Of a DNA stretch of 64,000 nucleotides, positions 1 through 9,212 are shown in pieces (position 1 is the stretch's first letter; every line of letters starts with the position of its first letter). The notes under the pieces are model-generated. The model ran no database searches, had not been told where the DNA came from, and saw only the letters and a list, made by a program, of their open reading frames with translations. This stretch comes from Nitzschia sp. pyKryTriq1. Lineage: Eukaryota; Bacillariophyta; Bacillariophyceae; Bacillariales; Bacillariaceae. Position numbers and translations under genes: made by a program. The stretch lies in contig OY101130.1 of assembly GCA_956465555.1 (NCBI GenBank), forward strand, positions 186,001-250,000. The letters run 5' to 3'.

Positions 1-698
1 TGGACTGATTCATCCGTCGATATTGAATTTCCCAAGTACCAAACCGCCCTCAAAATGTTTTCACGTCGACGATAGCAGTTGGAGAGTGCCTTGTAATAAA
101 AGAGTATCTTGCGACCCCCATGGTCCAGTTGGGGTAAAATTTGAACGAACCCAAGCCTGAGCGAATAGAGGTCATCTTCGTCCATGTCGGACAGGTAGAT
201 TTCTCTTCCCAAGCGCTCGGGACCCCAAAGCTCAAGCTTGCAATCGAAATGAATGGCCATGCGTTCGGCGGCAGCTGCGACATCGAATCGTTCCGCCCGC
301 AAGAATTTCAACCGAAAGGCCCGATCGCCACTGATATAGCTTGGAAAATCAGTCAGTGCCATGCGCAGGCCTGGGTGTCGAAGCCTTCCTCCGTCGTCAC
401 CAACAGATGATGATGATGATTCAGCTGCTAATTTCTCAAGCTCTGACGATAGTTGATATAGCGCCGCCTCGACCATATGCTGTGGTTCTTCTACCGGAGC
501 CATACCTTGGGCTTTCATGGTTCGAGCTTCGGCTCCCGTGAGATCGTTCCACACTTCATCTTGTGCGGCTTCTGGAAGTTCGTTGAACTCTCTCGCCGCT
601 CCTTCATGGCAAGGGCACACCAGGATGTTCCGAGCAATGCATTGGAGAAGGTTCTGAGAGGAGTCCTCAGCATCGATCAAGTGATGTCGACTCGGCAT
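1..698 (-). CDS. CRAL-TRIO domain protein, partial (3' end outside window)
   Basis: One open frame runs from an ATG at 698 to the left edge without a stop, so only the N-terminal ~232 residues are seen. It contains a CRAL-TRIO N-terminal-like helical segment (FLRAERFDVAAAAERM) followed by the start of a TRIO-like lipid-binding region (DEDDLYSLRLGFVQILPQLD then GGRKILFYY). Members of this family bind and move small lipids between membranes; diatoms carry many divergent copies. The ligand cannot be told. The frame stays open for at least 20 codons upstream of the chosen ATG, so the start is tentative. A short acidic/Ser stretch (EKLAAESSSSSVGDDGG) precedes the domain. What follows the window edge should be the rest of the lipid-binding fold. 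Confidence 0.7.
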   Translation of the reverse strand, partial: MPSRHHLIDAEDSSQNLLQCIARNILVCPCHEGAAREFNELPEAAQDEVWNDLTGAEARTMKAQGMAPVEEPQHMVEAALYQLSSELEKLAAESSSSSVGDDGGRLRHPGLRMALTDFPSYISGDRAFRLKFLRAERFDVAAAAERMAIHFDCKLELWGPERLGREIYLSDMDEDDLYSLRLGFVQILPQLDHGGRKILFYYKALSNCYRRRENILRAVWYLGNSISTDESV

Positions 699-1617
699 GA
701 TTTGATCTTCTTGTTGTACGAGAACAAGTAGTACTATTCGGTTTTGAGTTCCCCTATTACCTTCTATCTCAATGCTATGTCAACCTGATGTAATAATGCG
801 AGATGCGAGAGCTAATATATAATGACCGCGCTAACTGATGATGACAAATCGGGAATCAGGAACATGACTTTTTTCGATGAGAGTGCGTGCGGTTCGGGAT
901 TGTTACTCCTAGTACTACTACTAGTACTCGTACGAAGAGCGTCTACCGGTACAGAGGTACGGTACGTACTGTACGTAAGGCCGGCACGTGCCTGTTTATT
1001 ATTATTTTATTATCTACTGTGCCGGTACAATGCCGGCTTCTATCTTTCAGGTTCTCTATTTGACGAGGATTTCATGATGCATTATGTGAGGAACTTTGTT
1101 CGCCATGCGATGCATTAATTAGCAACTACTGCTGGTTCCGTCAATGCGTGCGAGCGAGGACGACATAGTGCAGTCATTCTTCAATAGACTTCTACTACTA
1201 GTAGTAGTAGTAGTAGAGTACTATGCTAGCTCAGTTTTACTACAGTATTCGTTGAATAATACTTCTTGTGGTACGAGTATTGAAAATCCCTCGCTCGTGA
1301 CAGTTAGTAGTCCGAGCAGTATTATCATGATGATTGAACTGAGTCAGTCAGGCAGGACGGAGGAGTTGGCTTCGTCCCCCCACTACTAGTAGAGTAGTAG
1401 TACTACTCTATACGAGTAGATCTACTATTGGCATCTATCGACGAGCAGCAGCAGCATGGTTCAAGTCCACATTTTCTATTGGCTACTACAAGAACTATCT
1501 ACGGACCTGTACCCATGCCATAGTACTGTAAGAAGTAGTAGTAGTCTAGTTGTTACTCGTAGTAGTCTCTAACAAAGACGGAAGGTGACGATGATCATAT
1601 TTGTAGCGAACGTTACT
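699..1617. other. Intergenic region rich in palindromic short words
   Basis: No gene is supported here. It lies between the 5' end of the CRAL-TRIO gene and the 3' end of the MDR gene. It is dense in CTAGTAGTAGTACT-type words and ACCGGT/TACCGGTA palindromes (for example about 905-980, 1190-1220 and 1383-1430). Short open frames here are made of these repeats. Confidence 0.6.
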
Positions 1618-4600
1618 TTAGACGATGTATTGCTGATGTCGTTGCCGCTGGGAGTCTCCCACCGCGCCCGGTTCCTGCGTCCATGGAGAGCAAACGATAT
1701 ACCCAGGTACTTTCTTGGTCTCAATGATAGAATGGACCTTGGCAACTTTGCTCAGTGGGACGCGCTCCAGTACATCTGGATTCAGTCGTTTCTTCTCCAG
1801 TAATCCAACCAGGTGTTCAAGGTCTCGTTTCGCAAGTTTGGGATCTGCGTCCCAGGAGTCGAAGACATTGTAGGCAAAGGATCTGCTCATCAAACTGCTT
1901 TTGATCGATTTGCACATGAGCTTGGTTGGATGATTATTAGGCGAGGATGGGATGGGCGACGCAAGTACATTCGGAGATCGACAGTCCATCCCTGGCGGAC
2001 CGATGAATATCGCTTGACCATCCTCGCGTACAGCTTTCAAGTGTTCCTGAGTAACTGGATCTGTGTAGAGTCCGTTGCTGTCGGTCACTGACACCAGGGT
2101 GTTGATTTCTCCACCGATCAACGTCATCCATTCTTCTGGGTTTTTCGACAAAGGAGTCCCCCCTAGCTGACTGATTGCTTCATACTGGCGATCCTTGGCC
2201 AACGCATAACAGTAGTCGGCGCCCGCGGCTACAGCGACCTCAATCAGGGCGCGTCCCAGACAAGACGACCCTCCCAGAATCAAAATCGACTGTCCACGGA
2301 AGGCATCGGTTCGATACCGCAGGGCGCCTCTTTGTCCGAGGTGCAACGCTTGAAAGGCAGCCAAATATGTCTCTGCGAGACAAACGACAGCACAAGGATC
2401 CAATTTTTGTGGAACCTTGATCACCTCGTCCTTCGAAATCGTAGCAAACCTTGTATTTCCCCCGGATTTGACCAAAGAGAGAACAATGTCTCCTGTTTTG
2501 AAACTGCTGGAAAAGGCCGACGATAGCTTTCTCGGTTCATTGTCCTGAACTACTCCCACAAAGGCGTTCCCCGGAATGATATAGGGGCTTAGCCGCACCT
2601 TACTCCATTCCCCTCGTCGAATGTCACAATCGGTTGGCGAGATGGTAGATGCCAGTACTTTCACTAGCAATTTTCCATTACGTGTGATGGCACTAGGAAG
2701 ACTTTGATGCTCACAAAGCTTTAGAACGTCTTTCTCTCCGAATCTGGAATACGCCACGTACATGTGAGGGCCTTCCAGATCTTTTATTCGACGAACAGGA
2801 GCCTCCAGCACACCAGGTGAGGAGGGGCTTCTCGTCTTGTCCCGGTCCGAAGCCATACTGTTGCGTGGTTGATAGTCTACAATTCGGCTCTTGTGCTGCT
2901 GATGCTGATGCTGGTGCTGCTCCATCCGTTTCAGTATTTCAACATTATGCTGTGCCACTCTTTTCTTATTTGCCGCACCCCTTCGATTCTCTTGCTGTTG
3001 CTGTTCATACCCATCAGCAGCGTTATTGGGAAGGCACGAATCGTAACGATCTCTTTGGCGCGAGGGTACCTGCTGCTCTCTTTTATCGTGCGAGGCCGGT
3101 GGTTTCCTTGGAGCTGCTACCTGCTCTTCCTCGTGCAAAATGAAATAGTCAGAAGCCGCACAGAAGGCTCCGTTCGTACCTGTCACTGCATGTGATGATG
3201 ATTTCATCGCAGGTTGTTGGAGGGGTTCACCAAATGATTTTGACCGAGGCCTGTTGTTGCTCAGCGGTTTCGTATCCCGCTTGCTGGGTGCAACGGAATG
3301 TCGCCGTGATTTGTGAGCATTGCTTCGAGATTGCCGAGTATTGTTGGCAATATTAGTATTTGTAAAATCAATCTGCTCATTCAACACAGTATCTGGTCGT
3401 TGCTGAGAACTTGGTGGTTGATCCATCTCCAAATTGAATGGATCGAACACAGAAATAGTTTGACTCGTTTGTGGATTGGCAGGCGGTCGCCTTTGTCCCT
3501 GTTGGTGTTGTGGAGGAAGCATGAATCCGGCTTGATCGTTTGGATCACTTCTTCCACCATGACTCTGGTTTCTTGTAGTATTCGATCGACTTGCCCCTTG
3601 TTGTTGCTGGTGACCAGCGCTGCGCGGACCACCGCCGTACTCTGAAAAGGATCTCCTCGTAGGCACTTTTCCCCACAAGTCTTCTCGAATCTGACTCAAT
3701 GTTGGACTGGGTCGTGCTGACGGAATATCAGCGTCCACGGACCCAATCGTGGTCTGCGAGTTGCTCGATCGTGATCTTGTAATGGTATCCGGAGTCTCAA
3801 TTCGATGAGGATGATGTCTCTGATATTGTGATTTTTTCCCGTGATGCGATCCTTGTCCATGAGTGTGATGGTCATCATGATGATGTCGCTGGTCATTCTT
3901 CTTTCTCTCTATAAACATCAAATCTTCGTAGGCGCGTTGGAATGAATCTCGTCTTGACTTTTCCTTCGCGCGTGGCGACAGGTGTCCTCCTGCTCCTCCT
4001 TGTCGTCTTTTCTGACGGACGGTCGTCTTCATATTCTGTGTATCCGATAAGTCATCGTCGTCGTCAGAGCTGTCAGAATCATCGCGACTTTCTTTCATGT
4101 ATTCCGAGTCATAGAGATCATCGTTAGGATCGAGGTAGGACCAGATGGACTTTTCCTTGCTTTTCGTCTTTATGCTTCCATCATCATCGGCTGCAGTAGG
4201 AACGTTTTGCGTGCAAGTAAGCACACTACTGGCAAAGTCAAAAATCGATTTCTGAGCAGGGTTCTTGTTCGATGGTGCCTCCTTTCGTGTCCCCTTCTTA
4301 TTGTTGGCCGCGACCCGTTTTTTCGGCTTTGTTGTTGTTGTTGTTGTGGATGTTGTTGTTTCCCGCTGAGTCGGAACTCTATTCGCAACGTTGTGACAAC
4401 GATACGTAGCTCTTTGATGCCCCGAAATACTATTGGGACTCGCTGCCAAGGCTTCATCCGCCAATGAGTTGTTTGCAGGCATCGCCCTCATATGAATATT
4501 TTGTGTCTCGATTTCTGCAAATGTTTCCCTCATTCTGCTCATCTCGACGGCATCATCCTGTTGATGATGTTGTTGAAGCTTCTCCTGTTGTTGTTGTTGT

Positions 4601-5169
4601 TGTTGCAGCTGTTGTTGTTGCTGCTGCTGCTCTTCCCAGTACTGAATAGTTCGAGGAAGCGCTGGCTCCGGCATATTTTCTCTGTTACCAGAGTCCTTGG
4701 AAGACGTTGGTTGTGGATGTCTTCTCTTTGGAATCGAGGAAGGCTGTCTGGATTCGTATTGTGGTGTAGAATATAACACATCGAATTGCGCATCATCATC
4801 ATCATCATCACCACCATTATTATCACGACCATCGTGCTGGTCCTCATCCATAGATCGACTCAGCTGATGCCGTGCCGTTGCTCGAGCAATTTCCGCAGAA
4901 CTACTCATGCTGAGGCTGGGTTGTTGTTGTCGAAAGCCTTCCATGTTATTGACAAACTCCTCAAAATCGACAATTTCGTTCAGAACACCATGATTATTTG
5001 CTACGATGCTCCCCAATGTTTTTGGTCGTTCGTTCTTCCTCGTCTCTTCTAGTACTTTTTTCGTCGTTGTTGTTTTTTGTTGAAACGCGGACGGCCAATG
5101 GTTTGCCATGAAATTCGGTGACTTCGTCATGCTCGTCCTCGACTGTTCTATCGGAACCTGGGTCCTCAT
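1618..5169 (-). CDS. Long disordered protein with C-terminal MDR (quinone-oxidoreductase-like) domain
   Basis: An uninterrupted 1183-residue frame with its ATG at 5169. Residues 1-~800 are low complexity and probably disordered, with Q, N, S, H and D/E tracts and basic patches such as SRRHSVAPSKR. From about residue 800 the protein is an MDR-superfamily fold: a GroES-like part with KVLASTISPTDCDIRRGEW and IPGNAFVGVV, then a Rossmann part with ILILGGSSCLGRALIEVA near residue 963 and a late IFIGPPG strand. No structural or catalytic zinc Cys/His set is evident, so a zinc-free quinone-reductase-like or trans-enoyl-reductase-like NADPH enzyme is more likely than a zinc alcohol dehydrogenase. A substrate cannot be named. 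The 800-residue extension is far longer than anything typical of the family, which is usually 320-400 residues. Confidence 0.8.
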   Translation of the reverse strand: MRTQVPIEQSRTSMTKSPNFMANHWPSAFQQKTTTTKKVLEETRKNERPKTLGSIVANNHGVLNEIVDFEEFVNNMEGFRQQQPSLSMSSSAEIARATARHQLSRSMDEDQHDGRDNNGGDDDDDDAQFDVLYSTPQYESRQPSSIPKRRHPQPTSSKDSGNRENMPEPALPRTIQYWEEQQQQQQQLQQQQQQQEKLQQHHQQDDAVEMSRMRETFAEIETQNIHMRAMPANNSLADEALAASPNSISGHQRATYRCHNVANRVPTQRETTTSTTTTTTKPKKRVAANNKKGTRKEAPSNKNPAQKSIFDFASSVLTCTQNVPTAADDDGSIKTKSKEKSIWSYLDPNDDLYDSEYMKESRDDSDSSDDDDDLSDTQNMKTTVRQKRRQGGAGGHLSPRAKEKSRRDSFQRAYEDLMFIERKKNDQRHHHDDHHTHGQGSHHGKKSQYQRHHPHRIETPDTITRSRSSNSQTTIGSVDADIPSARPSPTLSQIREDLWGKVPTRRSFSEYGGGPRSAGHQQQQGASRSNTTRNQSHGGRSDPNDQAGFMLPPQHQQGQRRPPANPQTSQTISVFDPFNLEMDQPPSSQQRPDTVLNEQIDFTNTNIANNTRQSRSNAHKSRRHSVAPSKRDTKPLSNNRPRSKSFGEPLQQPAMKSSSHAVTGTNGAFCAASDYFILHEEEQVAAPRKPPASHDKREQQVPSRQRDRYDSCLPNNAADGYEQQQQENRRGAANKKRVAQHNVEILKRMEQHQHQHQQHKSRIVDYQPRNSMASDRDKTRSPSSPGVLEAPVRRIKDLEGPHMYVAYSRFGEKDVLKLCEHQSLPSAITRNGKLLVKVLASTISPTDCDIRRGEWSKVRLSPYIIPGNAFVGVVQDNEPRKLSSAFSSSFKTGDIVLSLVKSGGNTRFATISKDEVIKVPQKLDPCAVVCLAETYLAAFQALHLGQRGALRYRTDAFRGQSILILGGSSCLGRALIEVAVAAGADYCYALAKDRQYEAISQLGGTPLSKNPEEWMTLIGGEINTLVSVTDSNGLYTDPVTQEHLKAVREDGQAIFIGPPGMDCRSPNVLASPIPSSPNNHPTKLMCKSIKSSLMSRSFAYNVFDSWDADPKLAKRDLEHLVGLLEKKRLNPDVLERVPLSKVAKVHSIIETKKVPGYIVCSPWTQEPGAVGDSQRQRHQQYIV

Positions 5170-5677
5170 CGTTATTGGGGTGCTTGCTTCAATAGTCGTG
5201 TTATATCGAGTATCTTAGCAATATCTAGATAGAGTATAGTGAGGTAGAGTAGAGTGATGCTGGTGCTATTATCATCTCATCATTTTCTTTCGACAAACGA
5301 ACGAAGAAAGCTTATTGTTTCTCTGCTCGTGAAAGGGAAAAAGTCACGAACAATGGCTCGATCGGCGATTGATGGTGAATGTACTTATACAACTCTGAAG
5401 AAGCAATAAATAAAGTATTAAGTATTTGCGCGCATGTCGGTGAAACACATGTTTGATTTGCGCCAGTCGACCATTACAATGTATTGGATACACATACAAA
5501 ATAACCGGTACAGGTGAGTACCGCCGGACGAGCGAGACGCGGCTCACTCAAAGTGGCATACCATTCGCATAAGCGAATGTTCGTTCAATTTCGAATATTG
5601 CCTCTGTATTTTACTCGACAGTATATTTTTTTATTGGAGTGCAAAACCTCTCTCCATCAGAGGACTTCTCGGCAACC
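5170..5677. other. Divergent promoter region
   Basis: This separates the divergently transcribed MDR protein (minus) and sulfotransferase (plus), so it probably holds both promoters. No distinctive operator, tRNA or repeat was recognised. Confidence 0.5.
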
Positions 5678-7029
5678 ATGAAGAGTCCAAGTCAGCCAAC
5701 TGCCGCAGTATCAGACATCATGATGATGACGACGACCGTTTCAACAAATAACACCATATTAGTAGTACCCATCAAGAAGCCACGATTTGTCTTGCAACAT
5801 GTGTGGAAGACAGGCGGAACGGAGCTATGCAAGCTAGCGAGAGCGTAAGTGACAATTCCAAAAATTAAAAAAATCCAATCCGGCTATTCATAATGCAATA
5901 CAATGTCACTGTCGTGGCTCACATGGCTCACGGCTTGCCGCTGCTGATCTATTTTGTTTGCAGCAATGGTTGGAAACTGCCAGAGACACCCGGGTGTACT
6001 TTCTTTGTGCATCCCAAACAAGGGTGGCCGAAAGAAGACTTTGACTTGATTGGAAACGAAGCGAGCATTCCCAGTGGCAAAGTGGAGAACCTTTACCGGC
6101 CTCGCAATGAATTTGTCGAAAATAAAGAAGGTCGTTGGACTGTCGACGAGGTGAAATGGGTCACGACACTTCGTCATCCTTTCGACAGAACTCTCAGTCA
6201 CTATAAGCACGTGACAAGTTGCAAACCAAAATATCGGAATTTGACGCTGGAGTCCTTCTTGACACAACCACAGGATGGTGGCTTTACCGATTTTATACCA
6301 AATCAGCAAACTCGATGGCACTGTGGCACAGGACCTTGTTCGGATACCAAACATCACCCTATTTGTACTCAGCAAATGTTGAATCACGCCATTTACAATC
6401 TCAACCAAATGCATGGCATCTTCCTATTGGAGGACATGTCCAATCCCAAGTCTTGCACTAGAAGACAAATGAAACACCTTTTCAACTTTAAATTGGAAAG
6501 CTTTACAGAAACAAATGCAAATTCCACCAGCACAGCTGGTGAATCATTGCCAAAACGACATGGTCAGAACAACTGGGAAACTGCAGTTCGCCCATTCTTG
6601 GATAGCACCGGCCAAGGCAACAACCAAACAGCGTTACGAAAGTTTGCTGTGAACGAATCTTCCATATTACCGACAACTGCCGCCCTTGCACTCCACAATG
6701 ATATGGATTTACAACTTTATGGATATGCTCGACACCTCTGTGAAGTTATGGCCAATAAATATGATTTGGAGCTACTGCAACAAGCGGCAGCAGCAGCAGC
6801 AGAATCAACACCAGCGAATGACATGCATATCAAATCTTATACCCACACAACAACAGACAATATTCCAGGAGGCTCGGCCTTGCGACAAACCAACCAACCC
6901 GAGAACTATTTGGATACAAGCCATCTTTTTATTTTTTTCGAAATTCAAATTGCCATGATGATAGTCCTGGTGGCCCGAATTTGGAAAAAATCTTGCAAAC
7001 GATCCTGTGGAACAACAAACACCAGGTAG
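5678..7029 (+). CDS. Sulfotransferase family protein (two exons)
   Basis: Proposed exons are 5678-5844 and 5964-7029, joined across a 119-base intron with donor GTAAGT and acceptor TTTGCAG, giving about 410 residues. Joining restores a continuous N-terminal reading of the form ...GGTELCKLARA-NGWKLPETPG. The segment KTGGTEL (about 44-50) matches the 5'-phosphosulfate loop of PAPS-dependent sulfotransferases, and LRHPFDRTLSHY (about 125-136) matches the 3'-phosphate-binding RxxxxR..S element. Such enzymes move sulfate from PAPS to glycan or other hydroxyls, usually in the Golgi. A hydrophobic stretch near the C-terminus (FIFFEIQIAMMIVLVARIW) could be a membrane segment, which is unusual because Golgi sulfotransferases normally have an N-terminal anchor. 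A GTG-initiated extension to 5639 is open but the ATG at 5678 is preferred. Confidence 0.82.
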
Positions 7030-8618
7030 TACTAAGAATGACAGAATATCGGGACCTAATAGGTGATATTGAGCGGGGGGCACTCTCAGTACTACTAGTA
7101 CAACGTCTCCTCCTACTGTATGCATGTGGTAGTACTAGTGCTAGCATCGAGCTTGGACGCAGCGACGAGTCAGGATCATGATGTTTCTTGCTCATCCTCC
7201 TCGTCGCACATCATCATATGCTTCGAGTCGTCGTCGTCGACTATTACTAGAGACTCTACTCAACCCGCTTGATACTCGTCGTTATCGGATTCTGCTTTCT
7301 TGTCTACTCTCTTACTGCTATTAGTACATTACTATATCGTAAAGTAGCGAAAAAGTGCACTGTCTAATTTAGATACTACCCTGACGGTCGAGAGCAATTA
7401 ATCTCTCTTTCGCCGGAGTAGCAAAGTGAGTTTGATATCGGTACTGTAACGTCCGGCGTAGTACTAGTAGTACTACCACTACTGTCCATGTGTTCGTAAT
7501 CTACTACTACTAGTCTATTCGTACTTCACTCTACTACTACTACTACTACTACTACATCGTAAAAGTCGCCATACTCGCTCGCGGTACCACGGGCTACCGG
7601 GTGATAGGTCCGGAGGCTTCCAGCAGCATTGGAATGGTGGGTCTTCACTCGTTACGCGATATTTTACTAGAGACGATTCAGGGCTTGTTGTTCATCCGCT
7701 GTGATCTTTTCCGGGTCGGATAGTTTCGTCGATGGGTCTTCGAATACTTCCATTTCGTACCGTAGGTCCATATCGTGTTCTCTTATACCGGTATGATATG
7801 AACCTCCGCTTCCACGATCTTGGTAGTAGTACTACTACTGTAGATGCTTCGCTTTCACACTCTAGTAGTCCTTCCCGAACCTCTTGCAGTCGTATGGGTC
7901 ACAAGTAATCTCCACCTCGGGGCGCAACATCTGTCGATTGTACATAGGAAGAGTGGTTCTATGAATGGTTCTCATTTTGGCGTTTCCGATTTCTGCTGAC
8001 GCGACCGTCCACATTATTTATATTTGCAGGGCACTTTCCTTCCTCGCTTCTACCGGTAAATGTGTAGACTGTGTAGACTACAAGCAGTCTACAGTACATC
8101 TGTCGATTGTACATAGGAAGAGTGGTTCTATGAATGGTTCTCATTTTGGCGTTTCCGATTTCTGCTGACGCGACCGTCCACATTTATATTTGCAGGGCAC
8201 TTTTCTTCCTGCAGTCTACAGTACATTGGTCAGAACAGCATGGCTACAACTGCCAACACCACTTCAACATTGCACCACTAAGCGACTGCGCTATTCGTAT
8301 CCAGCACGTCCCCCTTTTTGGATAACGCGTTACAAGTCACAAGTCATGTCATGAGCCAAAATCGGCCATCAGGCCGTATGCATACGGTGCGTTGGAATAC
8401 CGGTACAAGTACTGTGTACAGTACTCCGAACGCTTCGGCGGATTCCGAGTAGCGAACCGTTGGGTGCTCCTCTCTGTTTACCATTTTTCTCTCACGCTAG
8501 AGATAATAACGCACCGGCTCCATCATGCATCGTCAAAGAAGCAAAAGCCAGCCTATTACATGCATCCAAAAAGCCAGCCTACATGCATCCCCATTAGCAG
8601 TAGTGGTAGTGGACTACC
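7030..8618. other. Intergenic region with word repeats and a tandem duplication
   Basis: No gene is supported. The first 900 bases are rich in ACTAGTAGTACT-like words, including a CTACTACTACTAC run near 7530-7555. A partial tandem duplication at 7928-8225 is listed separately. The last part probably includes the promoter of the interrupted exostosin gene. Confidence 0.55.
7928..8225. repeat. Imperfect tandem duplication (~169 bp offset)
   Basis: The block beginning CATCTGTCGATTGTACATAG at 7928 recurs at 8097. About 85 bases match almost exactly. The second copy then lacks about 40 bases containing CGCTTCTACCGGTAAATGTG before the two rejoin at CAGTCTACAGTACAT. It is non-coding as far as can be seen. 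Confidence 0.85.
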
Positions 8619-8738
8619 ATGAGAAGAAGCGCAGGGATATTTGCCGCGATGGGGGTCGTGGCGGTTTTGACAATCATCAATTTGACACAAGATTTCCTCG
8701 GCCTTGGCTGGGCGTACCGGTATGACTTCTTTCAACAT
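8619..8738 (+). CDS. 5' part of interrupted exostosin (GT47) gene: signal anchor
   Basis: An ATG at 8619 opens 40 codons reading MRRSAGIFAAMGVVAVLTII and onward to ...WAYRYDFFQH. This is a short basic tail, one hydrophobic span and a lumenal stem, the usual start of a Golgi type II glycosyltransferase. The frame reaches exactly the left terminus of the TIR element (8739), and the next in-frame codon of the catalytic part begins exactly after the right terminus (11833). The two pieces would form one continuous reading frame if the element were absent. GT at 8720 (GTATGA) is a possible splice donor, but splicing to the AG at 11831-11832 would be out of phase. A weaker acceptor ending at 11879 would restore phase, so an intron cannot be excluded. 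Confidence 0.55.
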
Positions 8739-8791
8739 CAGGGACACCCGGCATTGAGAAATTTTGGCAGTCAAAATTTTACGGCCCCTTA
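8739..8791. repeat. Left terminal inverted repeat
   Basis: It starts CAGGGACACCCGGC and ends at CCCCTTA. It pairs with the right terminus at 11779-11832: twelve consecutive matches (GGGACACCCGGC), then AGAAATTTTG and CCCCTTA with small gaps and substitutions between. Confidence 0.75.
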
Positions 8792-8798
8792 AGAAGCC

Positions 8799-9037
8799 GG
8801 AAGGGCAATAATTGCTAAAATTGCCATTTTTGCATTTAATTGCTTTGGCGATAATGACAACTTTTTATTTATTGCTATTTTTGCAATTAATTGCTTTGGC
8901 AATAATGGCAACTTTTTATTTGTTGCCCTTTTTGCATTTAATTGCTTTGGCAATAATGGCAACTTTTTATTTATTGCCCTTTTTGCATTTAATTGCTTTG
9001 GCAATAATTGCAAAATTCGCAATTCGCTTTCCACGCT
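8799..9037. repeat. AT-rich minisatellite, copy 1
   Basis: Three to four tandem units of about 60 bases built on GCATTTAATTGCTTTGGC, AATAATGGCAAC and TTTTTATTTATTGCC. It is flanked by CCCCTTA on the left and TAAGGGG on the right. Open frames on both strands here reflect the periodicity, not genes. Confidence 0.85.
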
Positions 9038-9043
9038 AAGGGG

Positions 9044-9190
9044 TCAGACCTCGTACAGTACCGGTACTACCTTGCGGTTGCGATCCTTGCCAGTGATGAA
9101 ACCAATCTTAAAGTCGAGATAGTCGGCCTCCGAATAATGCAAGTAATACTTGTCCTCTCGTGTCGTGTTGGGTCGAGTCCGGACCTCTAA
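9044..9190 (-). pseudogene. Protein-like fragment of an unidentified gene inside the element
   Basis: On the minus strand this reads RTRPNTTREDKYYLHYSEAD and then a YLDFKIGFITGKDRNRK stretch, which has the composition of a folded conserved protein and no low complexity. It is cut by the minisatellite on one side and by the E1 fragment, in opposite orientation, on the other. It may be a second captured gene piece. I do not recognise the family. Confidence 0.3.
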
Positions 9191-9212
9191 TGTTCTGCCT
9201 CCATCCATTTCG

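Noticed and set aside
822-1389. Frames rich in LLLVLLLVLV and VVVVVEYY
   Set aside because: They are translations of CTAGTAGTAGTA-type repeats.
1440-1480. GGTTCAAGTCC, which resembles a tRNA T-loop
   Set aside because: No matching acceptor, D-arm or anticodon arm could be folded around it; no tRNA was found in the window.
8789-9039. Open frames on both strands made of repeated KRATNKKLPLLPKQLNA or LIALAIMATFYLLPFLH units
   Set aside because: They are translations of the AT-rich minisatellite in the TIR element; the same appears at 11555-11776.
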